From the NCBI RefSeq assembly GCF_003945595.2, contig NW_024104509.1:3720001-3784000 (forward strand): a stretch of DNA of 64,000 nucleotides, given 5' to 3'. A program made the translations under genes and the position numbers. The notes below the pieces were generated by a model. The model did not search any database. It was not told the DNA's origin and saw nothing but the letters and a program-made list of their open reading frames with translations. Positions within the stretch are counted from its first letter, which is position 1. The number at the start of each line of letters is the position of its first letter. Below are positions 14,258-25,980 of the stretch, in pieces. Source of the stretch: Pipra filicauda (lineage: Eukaryota > Chordata > Aves > Passeriformes > Pipridae).

Positions 14258-14331
14258 CAAAAAAACCCAACCAACCGCACACACAACCCCCCCCCAAAAA
14301 ACCGATCAACCAACTAACCAACCAACCAAAA
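14258..14331. repeat. (AACC)n-type low-complexity tract
   Basis: The stretch contains only A and C apart from a few bases, with AACC units, a C9 run (14287-14295) and an A6 run. Overlapping open frames on both strands here are repeat artefacts. Confidence 0.85.
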
Positions 14332-15226
14332 ATGCCAAATCCCTTCCTAAAAACACTGGGAAGAAATACAACAGAAAGAAAACCAGACCAAATAGAAGAC
14401 AAACATTTTTAAACTCTTCATTAACTCCTCTTTAAAATGTCCCCAAAAGAAAGCAACACTTGAGTCATGGGGAGCTGTATTGCAGAAACATTTGACAGAT
14501 AAGTCAGCAACCAGATATACCACAATGTTGGGTTTTGTCATAGTTTTCCTTGGGGTGTTCCATGAGATACTAGCAAACTGACTGACTTCAACAAATAAAC
14601 GTCACAAGGTTTCACTCTTATTATGCTCCATTTTATTGCCTCATTTTCTAAAGCTGTGTCTCACTAAAATGATGTTTCATTTTAGCCAATGTAAATGGGG
14701 TAACTAAGAATGCAACACTTTGCTTAAATGTACTGTATGCAGCAAAGCATACAGACATCTTTAAGAGGATAAATTATTCCAGTAAATTGAGCAATGCTGA
14801 AACCGAGTGTTCGAAGCCAAGCTCATGCGTTTTCACTTGGATGGAAAGAGTTGACACTATGTACTTTTCCCTCTTTTCTCCTATGTGGTTCTCCTGCTTA
14901 AATCACACGCACTGTTTGTGCACCAACCTTGTGTAGCTGAAATGTGCAGCTGCTGCTGTCACCGACAGCACCTCAGCTCTTCAGGGTCCTGAAACAAGTT
15001 TTGGTCTACTCAAATCACTGGTACTCCAGGAGATGACAATGAAAGGCAAAACAATGCCTTTGTAATGTTCTTCGGTTTCTTAGTCTGGCAAACAACTGCT
15101 GCTAAGTTTTTTTTTCAGCATGTGTCATCTTGCTGGGTGCTTCCCAAGCGTGAGTGGAAATAACATTAACAGCAGTTCATCTGCAATAGGATTATCAGAT
15201 TTCTTATGATAGTTCCTGGAGGTGGA

Positions 15227-15469
15227 TCACTCCATTGTGCTCCAGTGGAAGAGATCTAAGACCTGCTCAGGAGAAGGAAATCTCTGCAGCTTCTGTTGAA
15301 CAACATTCCGGAGATTTTTCCTACTGTGCTGCACTAGTTGCTGTCTTTGTCTTCTAACATACTCTGCCCTCGTGTGCCTCTTTTCTGTTATTCTGCAACT
15401 GGCATGGGAGCTGCTTAATCTGCTGGACTGCTGTGTCAAAATGCTCCACCCTTCTCCCTTCCCTCCCAC
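15227..15469 (-). CDS. Unidentified open frame of 80 codons, possible exon or gene fossil
   Basis: The frame runs on the - strand from a possible ATG at 15469 to the window-side limit at 15227; the same frame stays open about ten more codons, to a stop near 15197. The C-terminal two thirds look more protein-like than other frames in the window: a basic, helix-prone segment (RAEYVRRQRQQLVQHSRKNL) is followed by QQKLQRFPSPEQVLDLFHW. A splice-acceptor-like TTTTCTGGTGTTGCAG lies upstream on the same strand at about 15506-15521. I do not recognise the family, and the stop soon after the motif-like part gives no clear splice donor. It may be a single conserved exon, a piece of a decayed gene or chance; chance remains the most likely. 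Confidence 0.2.
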   Translation of the reverse strand: MGGKGEGWSILTQQSSRLSSSHASCRITEKRHTRAEYVRRQRQQLVQHSRKNLRNVVQQKLQRFPSPEQVLDLFHWSTME

Positions 15470-16620
15470 AAGTCTATGGCCACATAGAGTTTCCTTCCTG
15501 CAACACCAGAAAAGCCATTTCTTATACCCTCTTGTCTTTTCCTGTTCCCTGTCTTCTTAACCCATGAACTCAAAAGATTTTTACACATGTGAAAATGTCT
15601 TCTCCTTCTCCATGGTTAGAGTTTATAACAAAAAAATATGGCAGAGCAAAATTGACACTGTGTTAAGAAAGAAGGAATGAAGAATTGTTTGCAGGAGAGA
15701 GAGCACATAATGTCCCCATAACCTTTATACTCACTCCCATATCAGCTTTTCCATGGCTCACCTGAGATGATCACTGCAGTAACTTGTGCTCCCTTAACGA
15801 CAATTGTAGCACATGGAACTCCCTTCCTATGGCCTTTCCTCCTCCTTGGCGGGTCAGCTGAGTGAGAGACTGCACTGGTTGTGGTAGATCCTACATTACC
15901 TTCAAGAAGCAGCTGCCAACTGTATATGGCTGTTTTTCCTACTTTTGCCCCTAAAACTTGTGGTGCCAGTATTAGGATTATGATTCTTTGCTTAGCCATC
16001 AAAGGCATTAAATGGATGGGAACTTTATTTCCTTAAGACCTCTTCTGTCTTTTAAATTCAGTGAAAGCTGACCAGCAAGAAATATTGTTGTGAATAGTGG
16101 GGATGATGAGGAGCAAAACAGTCACACTCAGAGACATAGACACACGCTTCCCTAAACTCCGAAATCATTTATCCTCAGGGGAGGGGAGGGGGTTGGATTT
16201 ACTGCGTAGATCTTCTGTAAATCAAAGTTACAGTCCATACTCTCTGAGTATCAGGGATGACATTTTATGTATAAACTTAATTTAACTGTTTGATATCTGT
16301 AAGAAAAATGTTCCATACAATATGTTAATATAAAAGAAATAACTGATGTTCAAGTCATGGCAGTGAGCTTTGACTCAATCACCCTTTGCAGTGTAATTTT
16401 ATTTAGCAGACAACTGCATTTTGGCATTTTAAATCTAAAATAAAGTGCTGGAAGGAGGAGGAGGGCCACTGTACTTTCATCTCCAAGCAAAACCAATCAC
16501 TGTCAAACATGAATTTAGGTAAAATACAACAGAAGGTCTGAAACCTGCCTAGTATTTACCTTTGTTGACCTTTAGCTTACAACTGAACACTTTGTATAGC
16601 CATTTATTCAGGTTTGTGGT

Positions 16621-16622
<2 letters not shown>
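15470..16622. other. Unique sequence, no gene seen
   Basis: Short frames on both strands, including 88 codons on the - strand at 15742-16008, show no domain or motif. The immediate left flank of the long T run ends in GGTTTGTGGTGG. Confidence 0.5.

Positions 16623-16692
<70 letters not shown>
16623..16692. repeat. Poly-T run of 70 bases
   Basis: Seventy consecutive T are present without interruption. Bird CR1 elements do not leave poly-A tails, so a CR1 tail does not explain this easily. It may be the tail of a - strand retrocopy lying to the right, a homopolymer grown by slippage, or partly an assembly artefact. The sequence to the right (from AAATTTACTGC) was not recognised as a gene copy. 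Confidence 0.95.
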
Positions 16693-16699
<7 letters not shown>

Positions 16700-19496
16700 C
16701 TGCTTTTACAAACAGCCTCTGGATGACTGCCTCAAGAGTTTACTCAATTATTTACAATGCTGATGCAGAAAAGCAATATGTTCTGAGGCAGACATACATT
16801 AATTAACACCTTCTTTCTTATCACTGCCTTTTTCACATTTTAATCCCATTGTCAAGGATGTTCTTGTTCGTTAATAACTTGGCAAGTGAGTTTTGTCCCA
16901 CTCAAAACCAGAACACTTGTTGACTGACATCTAAGTAGAACTTGTGTGTTATTTTGCTTGAGCAAGAAACTTCACTTTAATGTGATGTCGCACACCCTAA
17001 TAGTTTAAATCTTATCTTAAAATACAGCAGTCATCTAGACTTTATTAGTGTTTTTTTCTGCTATTGTATAGGCTGGTAAAGTGAGTCTAGGATAAGCTCA
17101 TTGCCTCCGTGTTAACTTACTTTTTGCTGTAGGGAATTGTATTATCGATATTACTCTTTCTCCCTAAGTCACAAATCACTTATTTAATTCAAATCTGCAA
17201 ATGGGTTGCTCAGACTAATCAGTCCCAAACCACCAATTCAATCACTGATGATGAGATAAACTCATTACCCTCACATGCTGAGCCAAAAAATTTGCCAGCT
17301 TGCACTTGATAGATGGTTCATAAAATGTTTATAAAGTTGCGAATATTTTTATTTCCTATATTATAAATGAACATGATATCAAATAGACCTTCTAATTCTT
17401 TAATTACTTTACATTTCATTTGAAAGAGGGTACCCTAGAAAAAACACTTGGACTCAGATGGGCAGTGTCTTCCTCATACTCTGTAAATTCTGTATAACAG
17501 GTTCTAGCCAAATAAAATGTTAGCCAGGATGCTATAATGAACAGGCATAGAAGTCTTTTTCTTTTCAGCAGCTTCCTACCCCTTTTTCATCTCTCTGAAC
17601 AGTGAAGTTGATCTGAATGTCTGTGTTGGGCAGGGCACACGCTCTCAGTGTTCCAATCATTTATTGGAGGGAAGGGGCTAGTTATGATCCCTCTTTTCTT
17701 ATGCAACTTGAATCTCTGAAGGAGGGGTTTCATCTTCATGTGGAGCCAGACAAAATCCCTTTGTGAAAGTGGTGATTAAGACACCCATTGTGGTCAGGTA
17801 CAAACACAAGACTTCTATGCAAATATTATGCAAATTAATCAATTTTCTCTGCCTTTGGTGCTGATGAAGATTGCAATCTCTGGAGGAACAATCTAGAGCA
17901 AACTCATGAAAGAAACCCTTTTGGCATATTCTATCAATAATGTTTTGATCTTCCATATGGAAATTATTATTTCTGAAAATAGGTTCCAAAGAGATATAGA
18001 CATTTTGATCACTAATATTAAGTCATGGCAGAAAACTGATAACCAAAGACCCCAGATGAAAAAAACCAAACATGCAATGCTAAGTAAGAAGCATAAATTT
18101 CACTAATTAATACCTTAAATTTATCTGGGATATCTTATTACAGGCTCTGAATTCTCTCACTTATAATTTCTTATGTCTCAAGGCCCAGGGATAATGTTTG
18201 ATGACCACTGGCGCATGATGATACAACAGTATTAATGAAGCATTTAGGAGGAAGAAGATTACCAGGATCATTCTAAAGTGTTAATAACAGCAAACTGTTC
18301 TAAATTTTATTGATTCATTAGTACTGTCTTAAAATTGACTTGTTAAAAGGCCATGACCCAGTTCAAGGAACCTTCAATAGTTACGTATCTAACATTAAAA
18401 AAAGAAGTAAAATTAAAAGCATGAACGATATCTACTTTTCTAAAGGAAAGAATATGATTGAGTTTTATATATTTTTCATACCAGAAAAAACTAATATAAT
18501 TTCCATTTGGGAAGAGTTGACTGCAAATATTATTAAAAAATACAGCTTGTTTTGAGTTCTTTAAAGTGAAAGAGTATTTGAAACCATAAAATTTACTTTA
18601 AATTGTTCAAAACCAGGCCAGACTGACTGTAATTCATTTAATGAAAGAATATTTGATCTATATACTAAGACCTTAGGGTCTACTGTGATGTTCTCAGCGC
18701 ATTACATGGACATACGTGATGAATCATATGAACTTTTTTGAAATCTGTCTGAAAATCTCCTAAAGCCGCAAACAGAGGTTCCACACCTGTAATAAAATGT
18801 CGCTTCCCTCCCTTCCCCTCCACTGCACTTCCCTCCCTTCTCCTCAATCCTTTTTCCCAATTCTCATTAGTTTTATTTATCATTTCTATCTGAATATGTT
18901 GGTTTGTCTCACATAGACAGTTTTGCACATTTAGAAAGGGAATGTGGGCACTACCACACTTTGGTCTTTACTGTTTTTTTTTCTCCTTTAACTTCATGCA
19001 GACATTTGTAAATGTGTATATCAAAGGAACTGCACTTTAAAGCACTTCTTCAAAGGAGAAATCTCACCCTCAGAAAAATATGAGCAGTCATAGTCTTCAA
19101 AATAACAGATTCAGAAAGCTGAAAGGCTTGTGGCAACATGACATGAGGTAAATGGCAGTGTTGGTATCATGACCCTTGAAAAATGAATTACACTCTATCT
19201 CCTGCAATCACTGCTGCTCTTCTGCCCTTACTTCCTTCCCAGGGAAAGTGACATCTCCTTCTGTGTAGGAGGTACTGCAGGCTGGAATACAACCAAACAA
19301 TTGTGGGGAAACTGCTCCCTGCAGCTGTTCTGTGAAAGACCAGGAGAGGAATCTGTGAACTGCAGAGGGGATGAGAAAAAGCCTTTGTGAATGTACCTGG
19401 GGAAGATGATAAGCGGGAAACCCTATTCTAATACAAGTTCAGTACCCTAAGCATGAAATAGAGCCTCCTCCTCTGCCCTCTCCAAATATCATGCGG
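16693..19496. other. Unique sequence, no gene seen; short pyrimidine duplication
   Basis: No coding signal was found in the 60-96 codon frames. A pyrimidine-rich 25-bp unit beginning CTTCCCTCCCTTC starts at 18803 and again at 18828, a local tandem duplication. Otherwise unremarkable. Confidence 0.5.
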
Positions 19497-20147
19497 TGCT
19501 GGGTTTGCCTGGCAAAGTTTTGGTAGAGGGAAGGGCTGTAGGGGCTGCTCCTTTTGGAAGCTACCAGAAGCTTCCCATGTATCTGACAAAGCCAATGCCA
19601 GATGGCTCCAGGAGAGCCCCACCACTGGCCAAGACCATCAGAAAGGGTGATGGCACCTCTGGGGCAACAGATTTCAGAAGGAAAGAAGGTAGTGCGCAGT
19701 GGCAACAGAAGCCAAAGGAGAAAAGAGTGAGAATATGTGAAAGAAACAGCCCTGAAGACACCAAGGTCAGTGAAGGAGGGGGAAGAGGTGCAGAGATAAT
19801 GTGTGATGAACTGACCACAGCTATCATTCCCTGTGCTGCTGCCAAGGTACAGCCTTTGTGAGTAAAATAAAGCCTGAAAAGTGTGTGCGTGGAGGAAGTT
19901 GTTTTAAGATTTATATTTTATTTTCTTATTATTCTACTCTGATTTGATTGGTAATAAATTAAATTAAATTTTTCCTCCCAAGTTGAGTCTGTTTTACCTG
20001 TGAGAGTAATTGGTGAGTGATCTTTCCCTGTCCTTACCTCAACTCATGAGCTTTTATTTGTATTTTTCTATCCCCAATCTAGCTGAGGAAGTGAGTAATA
20101 GAGTGGCTGTCATGGGTACCTGGCATCCAGCTAGGGTCAACCCATCA
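19497..20147 (+). mobile_element. Solo LTR, family A, shorter copy (ERVL-like)
   Basis: This copy begins TGCTGGGTTTG (an alternative start is TGCGGTG at 19492) and ends GGGTCAACCCATCA. It shares with the copy at 51560-52443 the blocks GTTTTGGTAG, a GCTTCCC block, CCACTGGCCAAG, an AATAAA signal (19953-19958), and a 3' segment reading GGGTACCTGGCATCCAGC. It is about 230 bp shorter because it lacks the repeat-rich middle of the other copy. No retroviral gene lies beside it, so it is a solo LTR left by recombination between the two ends of a provirus. I could not identify a clean target-site duplication. An open frame crossing it is an LTR artefact. The ERVL assignment is inferred from my recollection of similar avian LTRs. 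Confidence 0.8.
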
Positions 20148-22140
20148 TACACGCTATTTTCACTACATTTAAAACACACCTGACTCCTCAGTATCATCAA
20201 ATATATATTTGGAATATTTTACTTCTATTTAAAACTTTTGCTTGATCCTTCATTCTGACTGAAATTTGCAGCATGACATTTTTACCAGACTTTTAATTAG
20301 TGCTATTTTATTTTTGGGACTTATTAAGTGGATCTTTTTATACATCACAGTGGTATAAGGCCACTGCAGCTTCTTCACAGCGTGCAATAAAATATATATC
20401 ACTACAGGCTGTAAATTACTTTTTTCATCTACCCTGACAAAATTGTGGCTTGATAATTTTCACTGCTGGTACTCAGAAAGGCAACTCTTGACTTCTGCTG
20501 ATGTCAGGAGGAAAAGCTGATGCAGGCAGGACACTGTCTTGCTTGCCTCCCCTTACTGCTATTTCAAAAGCTTTTTTTGTTGTAAGTTGCATATAAATAA
20601 ACAATTTATATGTACTTTCATTTCTAAATGCTTGCTGACATTTAAGGGTGAATCCTAATAAGCAGGAACGGCAATTTTTTCCTTCTCCAGTCTTTACACA
20701 TAATCTTTCCCTTTTTTTTATTGAGGAAACACAAAGTGGTTTCAACTTCAAATGACCAGATCTCCCAAATGACTTCTGAGTTCAGTCTGAATTTACAGTG
20801 AGTCTATTTACACACACCCCCTGCCTAGATATCTCCATCAAAAGTCGAAGAGAAAGATTTGAAATTTCTCTGTGAGGTGAAGGTTTCTGCATTACTTTCC
20901 ACACACAGTGAAACAGCAGTGCATGGGCCAGCCGATGACACCGGAGTAAGATGAGACATGTTGTCATCTTACTTTGATAATCTCATTTGGGATCCCTACT
21001 TTGACTCCCTAGTCTGAAGCCAGAGCTTCTTGAGATCTGAAGAAACTCTTTCTTGATGACCACAGTAAGTTTCAAGAGGATTAAAGGTCAATTACACTGT
21101 CTTTACATAGTTTTTGACAGTATAAATCTACACAGTCTTCCCTCCATAATGTTCTATATTCTTCAGTTCACAGGCTGTACTGCAATCTCTGAATTCAGTT
21201 ACCACCCTTGCTTTTTATTATATGTCAGTCAATCCTTGTGCTCAGTGCAGAATCATTATTTTCCTCATAGATTTTTCTATAATTCTTCTCACTACATTAT
21301 CCAAGAGCTTTGTAAGGCCTGCCTTTATCCTTATAATCTCCATTGGATGAAGTGTTGTTATTTTCCTAGTCTTAGATGGGAGAGATAGGTCATGGTGAAA
21401 TCAAAGTGTTCAGAAGAGTGCATTAATTGTAGGTGTCCATTTTAAATGAGGGAGGAGCTGACTTTCTCAAAAGGATTAGCTTTACTAGAGCGTGTTACAA
21501 GGTGCACAACACAGATTTCATTGATTTTCCCAGCAACAGGGAATGCTCAGCATTTCCTTAGCTCCTCGTGGCAAAAATCTCTTCAAGTACTCACCATCTC
21601 TGCAAATAATCCTATAGTTGGTGACAGATGATCACTAGGGTAACTGTGGCTGAATTTCTCTAGAGAGTCTTTGGAGAAGGTGAGATTTAGCCATTTCATG
21701 GCAAATATGTCCACTATGAGATAAATGAGGGATCTGTTCCTGCTGGTCATATTCCCTTAGGAAATGTTAATGGAAAATTTGGTACAGAATTTCTAGAAGG
21801 GCGTTTGAAAATTTCCTAGTCTAATGCCACAGGAAGAAGCACAAAAAGCAGTGAAATTCCATAATTAAAAGACATTTCTACTATTCACTACATAAGTAGT
21901 AGGGACTTAAGTAAATTAGAAAGCACCCAACTCTAGAAACTTCTGTATGGATTTTCTTGTCTCCAGTAAAGTAGGAATGAGGCTCATTAAAGCCTTCGCT
22001 TGAGGTTTTCTCCCTCTGCAGTATAATAGGTACTCTTATATTGTTTTTGAACAGACAACAGGTTCCTGAAGCTAATGCAGTCCTGATGGAGCATAAAGCA
22101 CAAAGAAGGAAATGTGTTTAGAATGACTTCTTAGGCTTTC
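20148..22140. other. Unique sequence between two LTRs, no gene seen
   Basis: Two kilobases of AT-rich sequence separate the family A and family B LTRs. The longest frame, 111 codons on the + strand at 21053-21388, is rich in Cys, Tyr and Phe, with no recognisable motif. No retroviral gag, pol or env remains were seen, so the two LTRs are not ends of one provirus. Confidence 0.55.
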
Positions 22141-22145
22141 CCATG

Positions 22146-22707
22146 TGTTGTGTTTTAACTCCAGCTGGCAATTAAACCCCACTCAGTTGCTTGCTCACAC
22201 TCACCTGGTGAGATGGGGGAGAGAACTGAAAGAATAAAAGTGTGATAAATCTTATGGGTTGAGAAAAAAACAGTTTAATAGGTAATGCAAAACACACATA
22301 AGCAAAGTGAAACAAGGAATTCATTCACTCTTTTCCATTGGCAGCCGGACTCCATCACCCACAATGGTGACTTGGAAAGATAAATGCTATCGCTCTGAAT
22401 GTCCCCCTGCTTTCCTTCTTCTTCCCCCAGCTTTATATGTTGAGCATGATGCCATATGGTACGGAATATCCCTGTGGTCAGTTGGAGTCAGTTGTCCTTG
22501 CTGTGTTTCCTCCCAACTCCTTGTTCACCCCTAGTCCTCTTGGTTGTGATGTGGAGTGAGGAGCATAAAATATGCTGTGTAGACTCTGCTCAGCAATAAT
22601 GAAAACATCCTTGAGTTATCAACACTGTTTCCAGCACAAATCCAAAGCAAACCCCCATACTAGTCACTGTGAAGGAAATGAACTCTACCTCAGCCAAAAC
22701 CATCACA
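22146..22707 (-). mobile_element. Solo LTR, family B, with 5-bp target duplication
   Basis: In + orientation the element begins TGTTGTGTTTTAACTCC and ends CCAAAACCATCACA; read on the - strand it starts TGTGATGG and ends ACAACA, the TG...CA form of a complete LTR. It is flanked by CCATG at 22141-22145 and CCATG at 22708-22712, a perfect 5-bp duplication. On the - strand a TATA box (complement of TTTATA at 22432-22437) precedes a polyadenylation signal ATTAAA (complement at 22274-22279). The copy at 52933-53507 is the same family in the opposite orientation. A 5-bp duplication fits class III (ERVL-like) integration. No internal genes remain. Confidence 0.88.
22432..22437 (-). promoter_or_regulatory. 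TATA box of the family B LTR
   Basis: TTTATA on the + strand is TATAAA on the - strand, placed before the region expected to be the start of retroviral transcription. It aligns with the TATAAA at 53194-53199 in the sister copy, which supports a real core promoter in the ancestral element. Confidence 0.65.
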
Positions 22708-22712
22708 CCATG

Positions 22713-23840
22713 CTGGCATCTTAAACAGTAAAATCACTGTCAGCTTTTCTACAGGAAAAAAAGAGCTATGTAGAAAATGTTATTATTGTCTGTGCTTGCT
22801 AAGGACTGCTGTCTGCTTCTCCACAATGAGGCAGGAGCCTTGTTTAAACTGTCAAACACTCAAACACTATACTCTTATCCCATAGGAAGGACATGTGGGA
22901 GCCTTTCCTAAAAAATCCCTCCTAAACAAATAAAACCAGAATCCCCAGGAAGTTTAAGTTTCACTACATCTCTGAAATGCTGAGGTACTTCTAGAAACCA
23001 TTACTAACATTCTAAGATTTCACACTGGATTAGCATTTGGATTTTTTTTGCTTGTAGTGACATTTGTCTAGAGGCTATAGCAATACATTTAATAATAACA
23101 AGGCAGGTTCAAGTAGTTCTCACGAATTGCAAAAGATGAATGGAAAATCTGAGAAAGATGGGCACTAAAACCAAACTACTAAGTCCCAGAAAAAGAAAAA
23201 TTTTTGCATAAATTTGTGGCTCTAAAGAAAATCTGTGGAACCTGAATTTGCATAATCTAAATGATGAGAAAAGTCAGGGAAACTAAAGACTGTTTAGACA
23301 TGTTGGTGCCAGGACTTGCTCTTGACTTGAACAAATCACTTTGTGAGAAGAAATCCCGTGTGTCCTGATCCTGGAGCCAGAGAAAGCACTAAGACAGATT
23401 TCCCAAAAGAAGGACAAAAGGCTGTAGTCTGCTGGGAAACAACAGGAAAAAAAAATACACTTTAGAGATCTGTGTAACAGTATCAAGTGGAGTCACTGAA
23501 CACTTTCATACCAAGAAATTGAAATACAAACTATGATAGCCTCCATCCTTACTGCATGTTGTGGGACTAATAGGTGAAGATGAGTCTGTCATAGCCCACA
23601 TAACTTTATTACAACTGAAATGCCCAGGAATTGCTAAATCCTCAAGCTGACAGCCAAACTTGAGCAGCGAGATGGACTTGCATATCTGCCAGAAGCAGGA
23701 AGGCAGACAAGATCTGCAAGCATGGCAATGTGGGCTCAGATATCCTGATACTCCTGAAGTGGATCTCTGTCCACTGCCTTCTACTGCATGCAAAAAACTA
23801 AACTACAGTTTCCTAATAGTGCTCTGGAAACAATAACTGT
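22713..23840. other. Unique sequence, no gene seen
   Basis: Short frames on the - strand (67 and 95 codons) have no recognisable composition or motif. The right edge meets the purine tract. Confidence 0.5.
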
Positions 23841-23942
23841 GGGAGGGAGGGAAGGAAGGAAGGAAGGAAGGAAGGAAGGAAGGAAGGAAGGAAGGAAGGA
23901 AGGAAGAAAGGGAGGGAGGGAGAGAGGGAGGAAAGGAGGAGA
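23841..23942 (+). repeat. All-purine GGAA microsatellite tract
   Basis: About 102 consecutive purines, with a perfect GGAA/GAAG core of about 14 units (roughly 23849-23906) flanked by GGGA and GAGA variants. Mirror-symmetric purine tracts of this kind can form triplex DNA, and GGAA arrays are potential ETS-factor sites. Open frames on both strands here are repeat artefacts. Confidence 0.95.
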
Positions 23943-25864
23943 CACAGGCAATGTTTCAGAACTGCAGACATCATCCTTTGTTCTTAATTCAAATTTCAAG
24001 AGTTATATAGATATAAGCAAGAAAAAAAGGCTGCACAGGTGTCACTTAGTAGAGGGTATCTGAGGCTTAAAAATCCAGAGGGTTCTGGGACCTCTGGTTC
24101 TTCTGTATTCCCTTCAAAAGTAATCTAATACTATTACAATTCAAACATATGACAGAGCATGTTCTGTCAAGTTTACTCTTTCTGTGAAATATATAAATTC
24201 TGTAAATGCTTAAACCACCTTACAAATAAAGTTTGTTTTTTCAAGGTCTGCTCTGTTTTGAAACATATGAACAGAGAGCATATTTCAGTAAACAACATAC
24301 TGAGTTGTTTTTTAAGATTTAGAGCCCACACAAGAAATGCTGTAACTGTCTTCAAATATAATCTCCATTTTTGTCAGTATTTCATATTATGGGTCATCAC
24401 ATGAAACAAATACTGAGGCTCTTTGTCGAGGCTGGTAAGTGAAAGGACTTTGCTTAAGAAAAGTCCTCTACTTAAATGTGGTATGGTGTTTGTTTGGCTT
24501 GCAGTTAATTGTGTAACATAAGTAGTGACAGGAAAGACCTCCATCTTTGCAAAAATAAACCCAAGTTGTCTATTAAGATTGCAGTTTACAGAGACAGTGG
24601 CATGGCAGCCACTATTCAAAGGTGTGTTTCACTTTCATTCCTGGACTCATTCACAATTTGAGCTCTTGTCACCTGAGTGCCTCTGTTTTCACTGCTCTCA
24701 GCAAAGTCTACATTTCCCCTATCATGCTCTTATGGCTACCTATTTTATGATATTTGACAATTTGCTTGATCTTCGCTCCACAGCAAGACTCTGTAAGAAG
24801 TCATGCTCCAGTTGTCTCTACAGTCTTAATCTAAGTAGGGAAAGGTTATTGGTCTTACATGAAAAGTGGCATTGATTAAAGTCGTTAATGTCATTAATTA
24901 ATGGCATCATGTTTCTAAGGGAAAATCTTTACTGTGAAAAGTAAAGAAACTCATTTGGAAAACAGGAACTGCTATCCCTTTTTCTACAACTAAGCTTACC
25001 CAGACAATAGGACTTCTTCCTACGCACAAGGGAAGTTTTCTTAAAAAGGCCTTATAGAAAAAAGTGTTGTCAATCAGGTGGAACTGGGTTACCAGAAAGT
25101 CTGTTTCCCAGTGCTGATTAGTTTTTCATCACACCAAAGAAATCTGTACCATTTACAGCAAATCTGAAAGCTGGAAAATGTACCTGTCGACATTTAGCCA
25201 AAGGAATATTAAAAGCAGCCCATGCTTTCAGGGAGATATTGAGAATGAAAACAGTGGTTATAATTCATTCCCACAGTTTTTAAAGTTTTATTGATTCTTT
25301 TTTTTTCTGCAGAAAATGATTATTTTTTTTTAAACAGGCCTGGAAATTACAGAATAGTTTTAATGGTAAGTCAGTGATTTTTCAGGCCAAGGGACAAATT
25401 TATAAAAACGTGGAACAAAATACAAAATACAAAATCAGATTTTTAATATGGAAAAAGTAATATAGCACTTATTAATACAGTAGAACTATTACTATTGTTC
25501 TAATCGAGTCTTTTTCATAGAGAAAATAGTAGAATGAGAAAGTAGATTTTCTCTCCTATAAACACAGTTGCCAGTCAAAAATATTTTAAGGAAATAGGTT
25601 GACAAGACAGATACCACAGAGGGGTAAAAGATTACAGGGTCACATCACCTACCTGTTTGAAAGCAGAGAGCAAAATCAGGGTGAAACTGAATTATTTTAG
25701 CATACCTTAAAGGCGGAGTGCTTCGTCTATTTTACACCCTTAAAGTCAGCTAATTAGCCTGTGCTAGTAACGCATCATTTATTGTGTGCCAGCCAAGCCC
25801 ACAGGTAAGTTTAATGTGTAGACACAATAAACAATTTGCACTTGCACAGTATCTTAAATTGGAG
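23943..25864. other. Unique sequence, no gene seen
   Basis: The longest frame is 116 codons on the + strand (24525-24875), of non-protein-like composition and overlapped by a - strand frame. A good splice-donor-like CAGGTAAGT lies at about 25802-25810; without an exon this is only a note. Confidence 0.5.
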
Positions 25865-25980
25865 GACTTTCAAGTACCTTACAATCAACTGTCTTCATTT
25901 CACAGTGTCACTGTGAAGAAAAGCTATTACTTTTCCTCATTTGAAAGGGGCAGAAATGAGATGACTTAGATAAAGCTCAC
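25865..25980 (+). repeat. Possible MIR/L2-type tail relic
   Basis: The order of short blocks (TTCATTTCACAG, then ACTGTGAAG, then CTATTACTTTTCCTCATTTGAAAGG, then GCAGAAATGAGATGACTTAG) resembles the 3' part of MIR and L2/L3 elements, where a run about 'calculating counts near the detection floor' of sequence is followed by a T-rich block and a GAAACTGAGGCACAGAG-like block. It is very diverged. The call rests on pattern memory only. Confidence 0.3.

Noticed and set aside
19496..19861. A 121-codon + strand frame
   Set aside because: It lies inside the family A solo LTR and has no homologous frame in the longer sister copy.
23781..24063. Overlapping frames on both strands with repeating GRKE-type or LPSF-type residues
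   Set aside because: They are the direct translation of the GGAA microsatellite in both directions.
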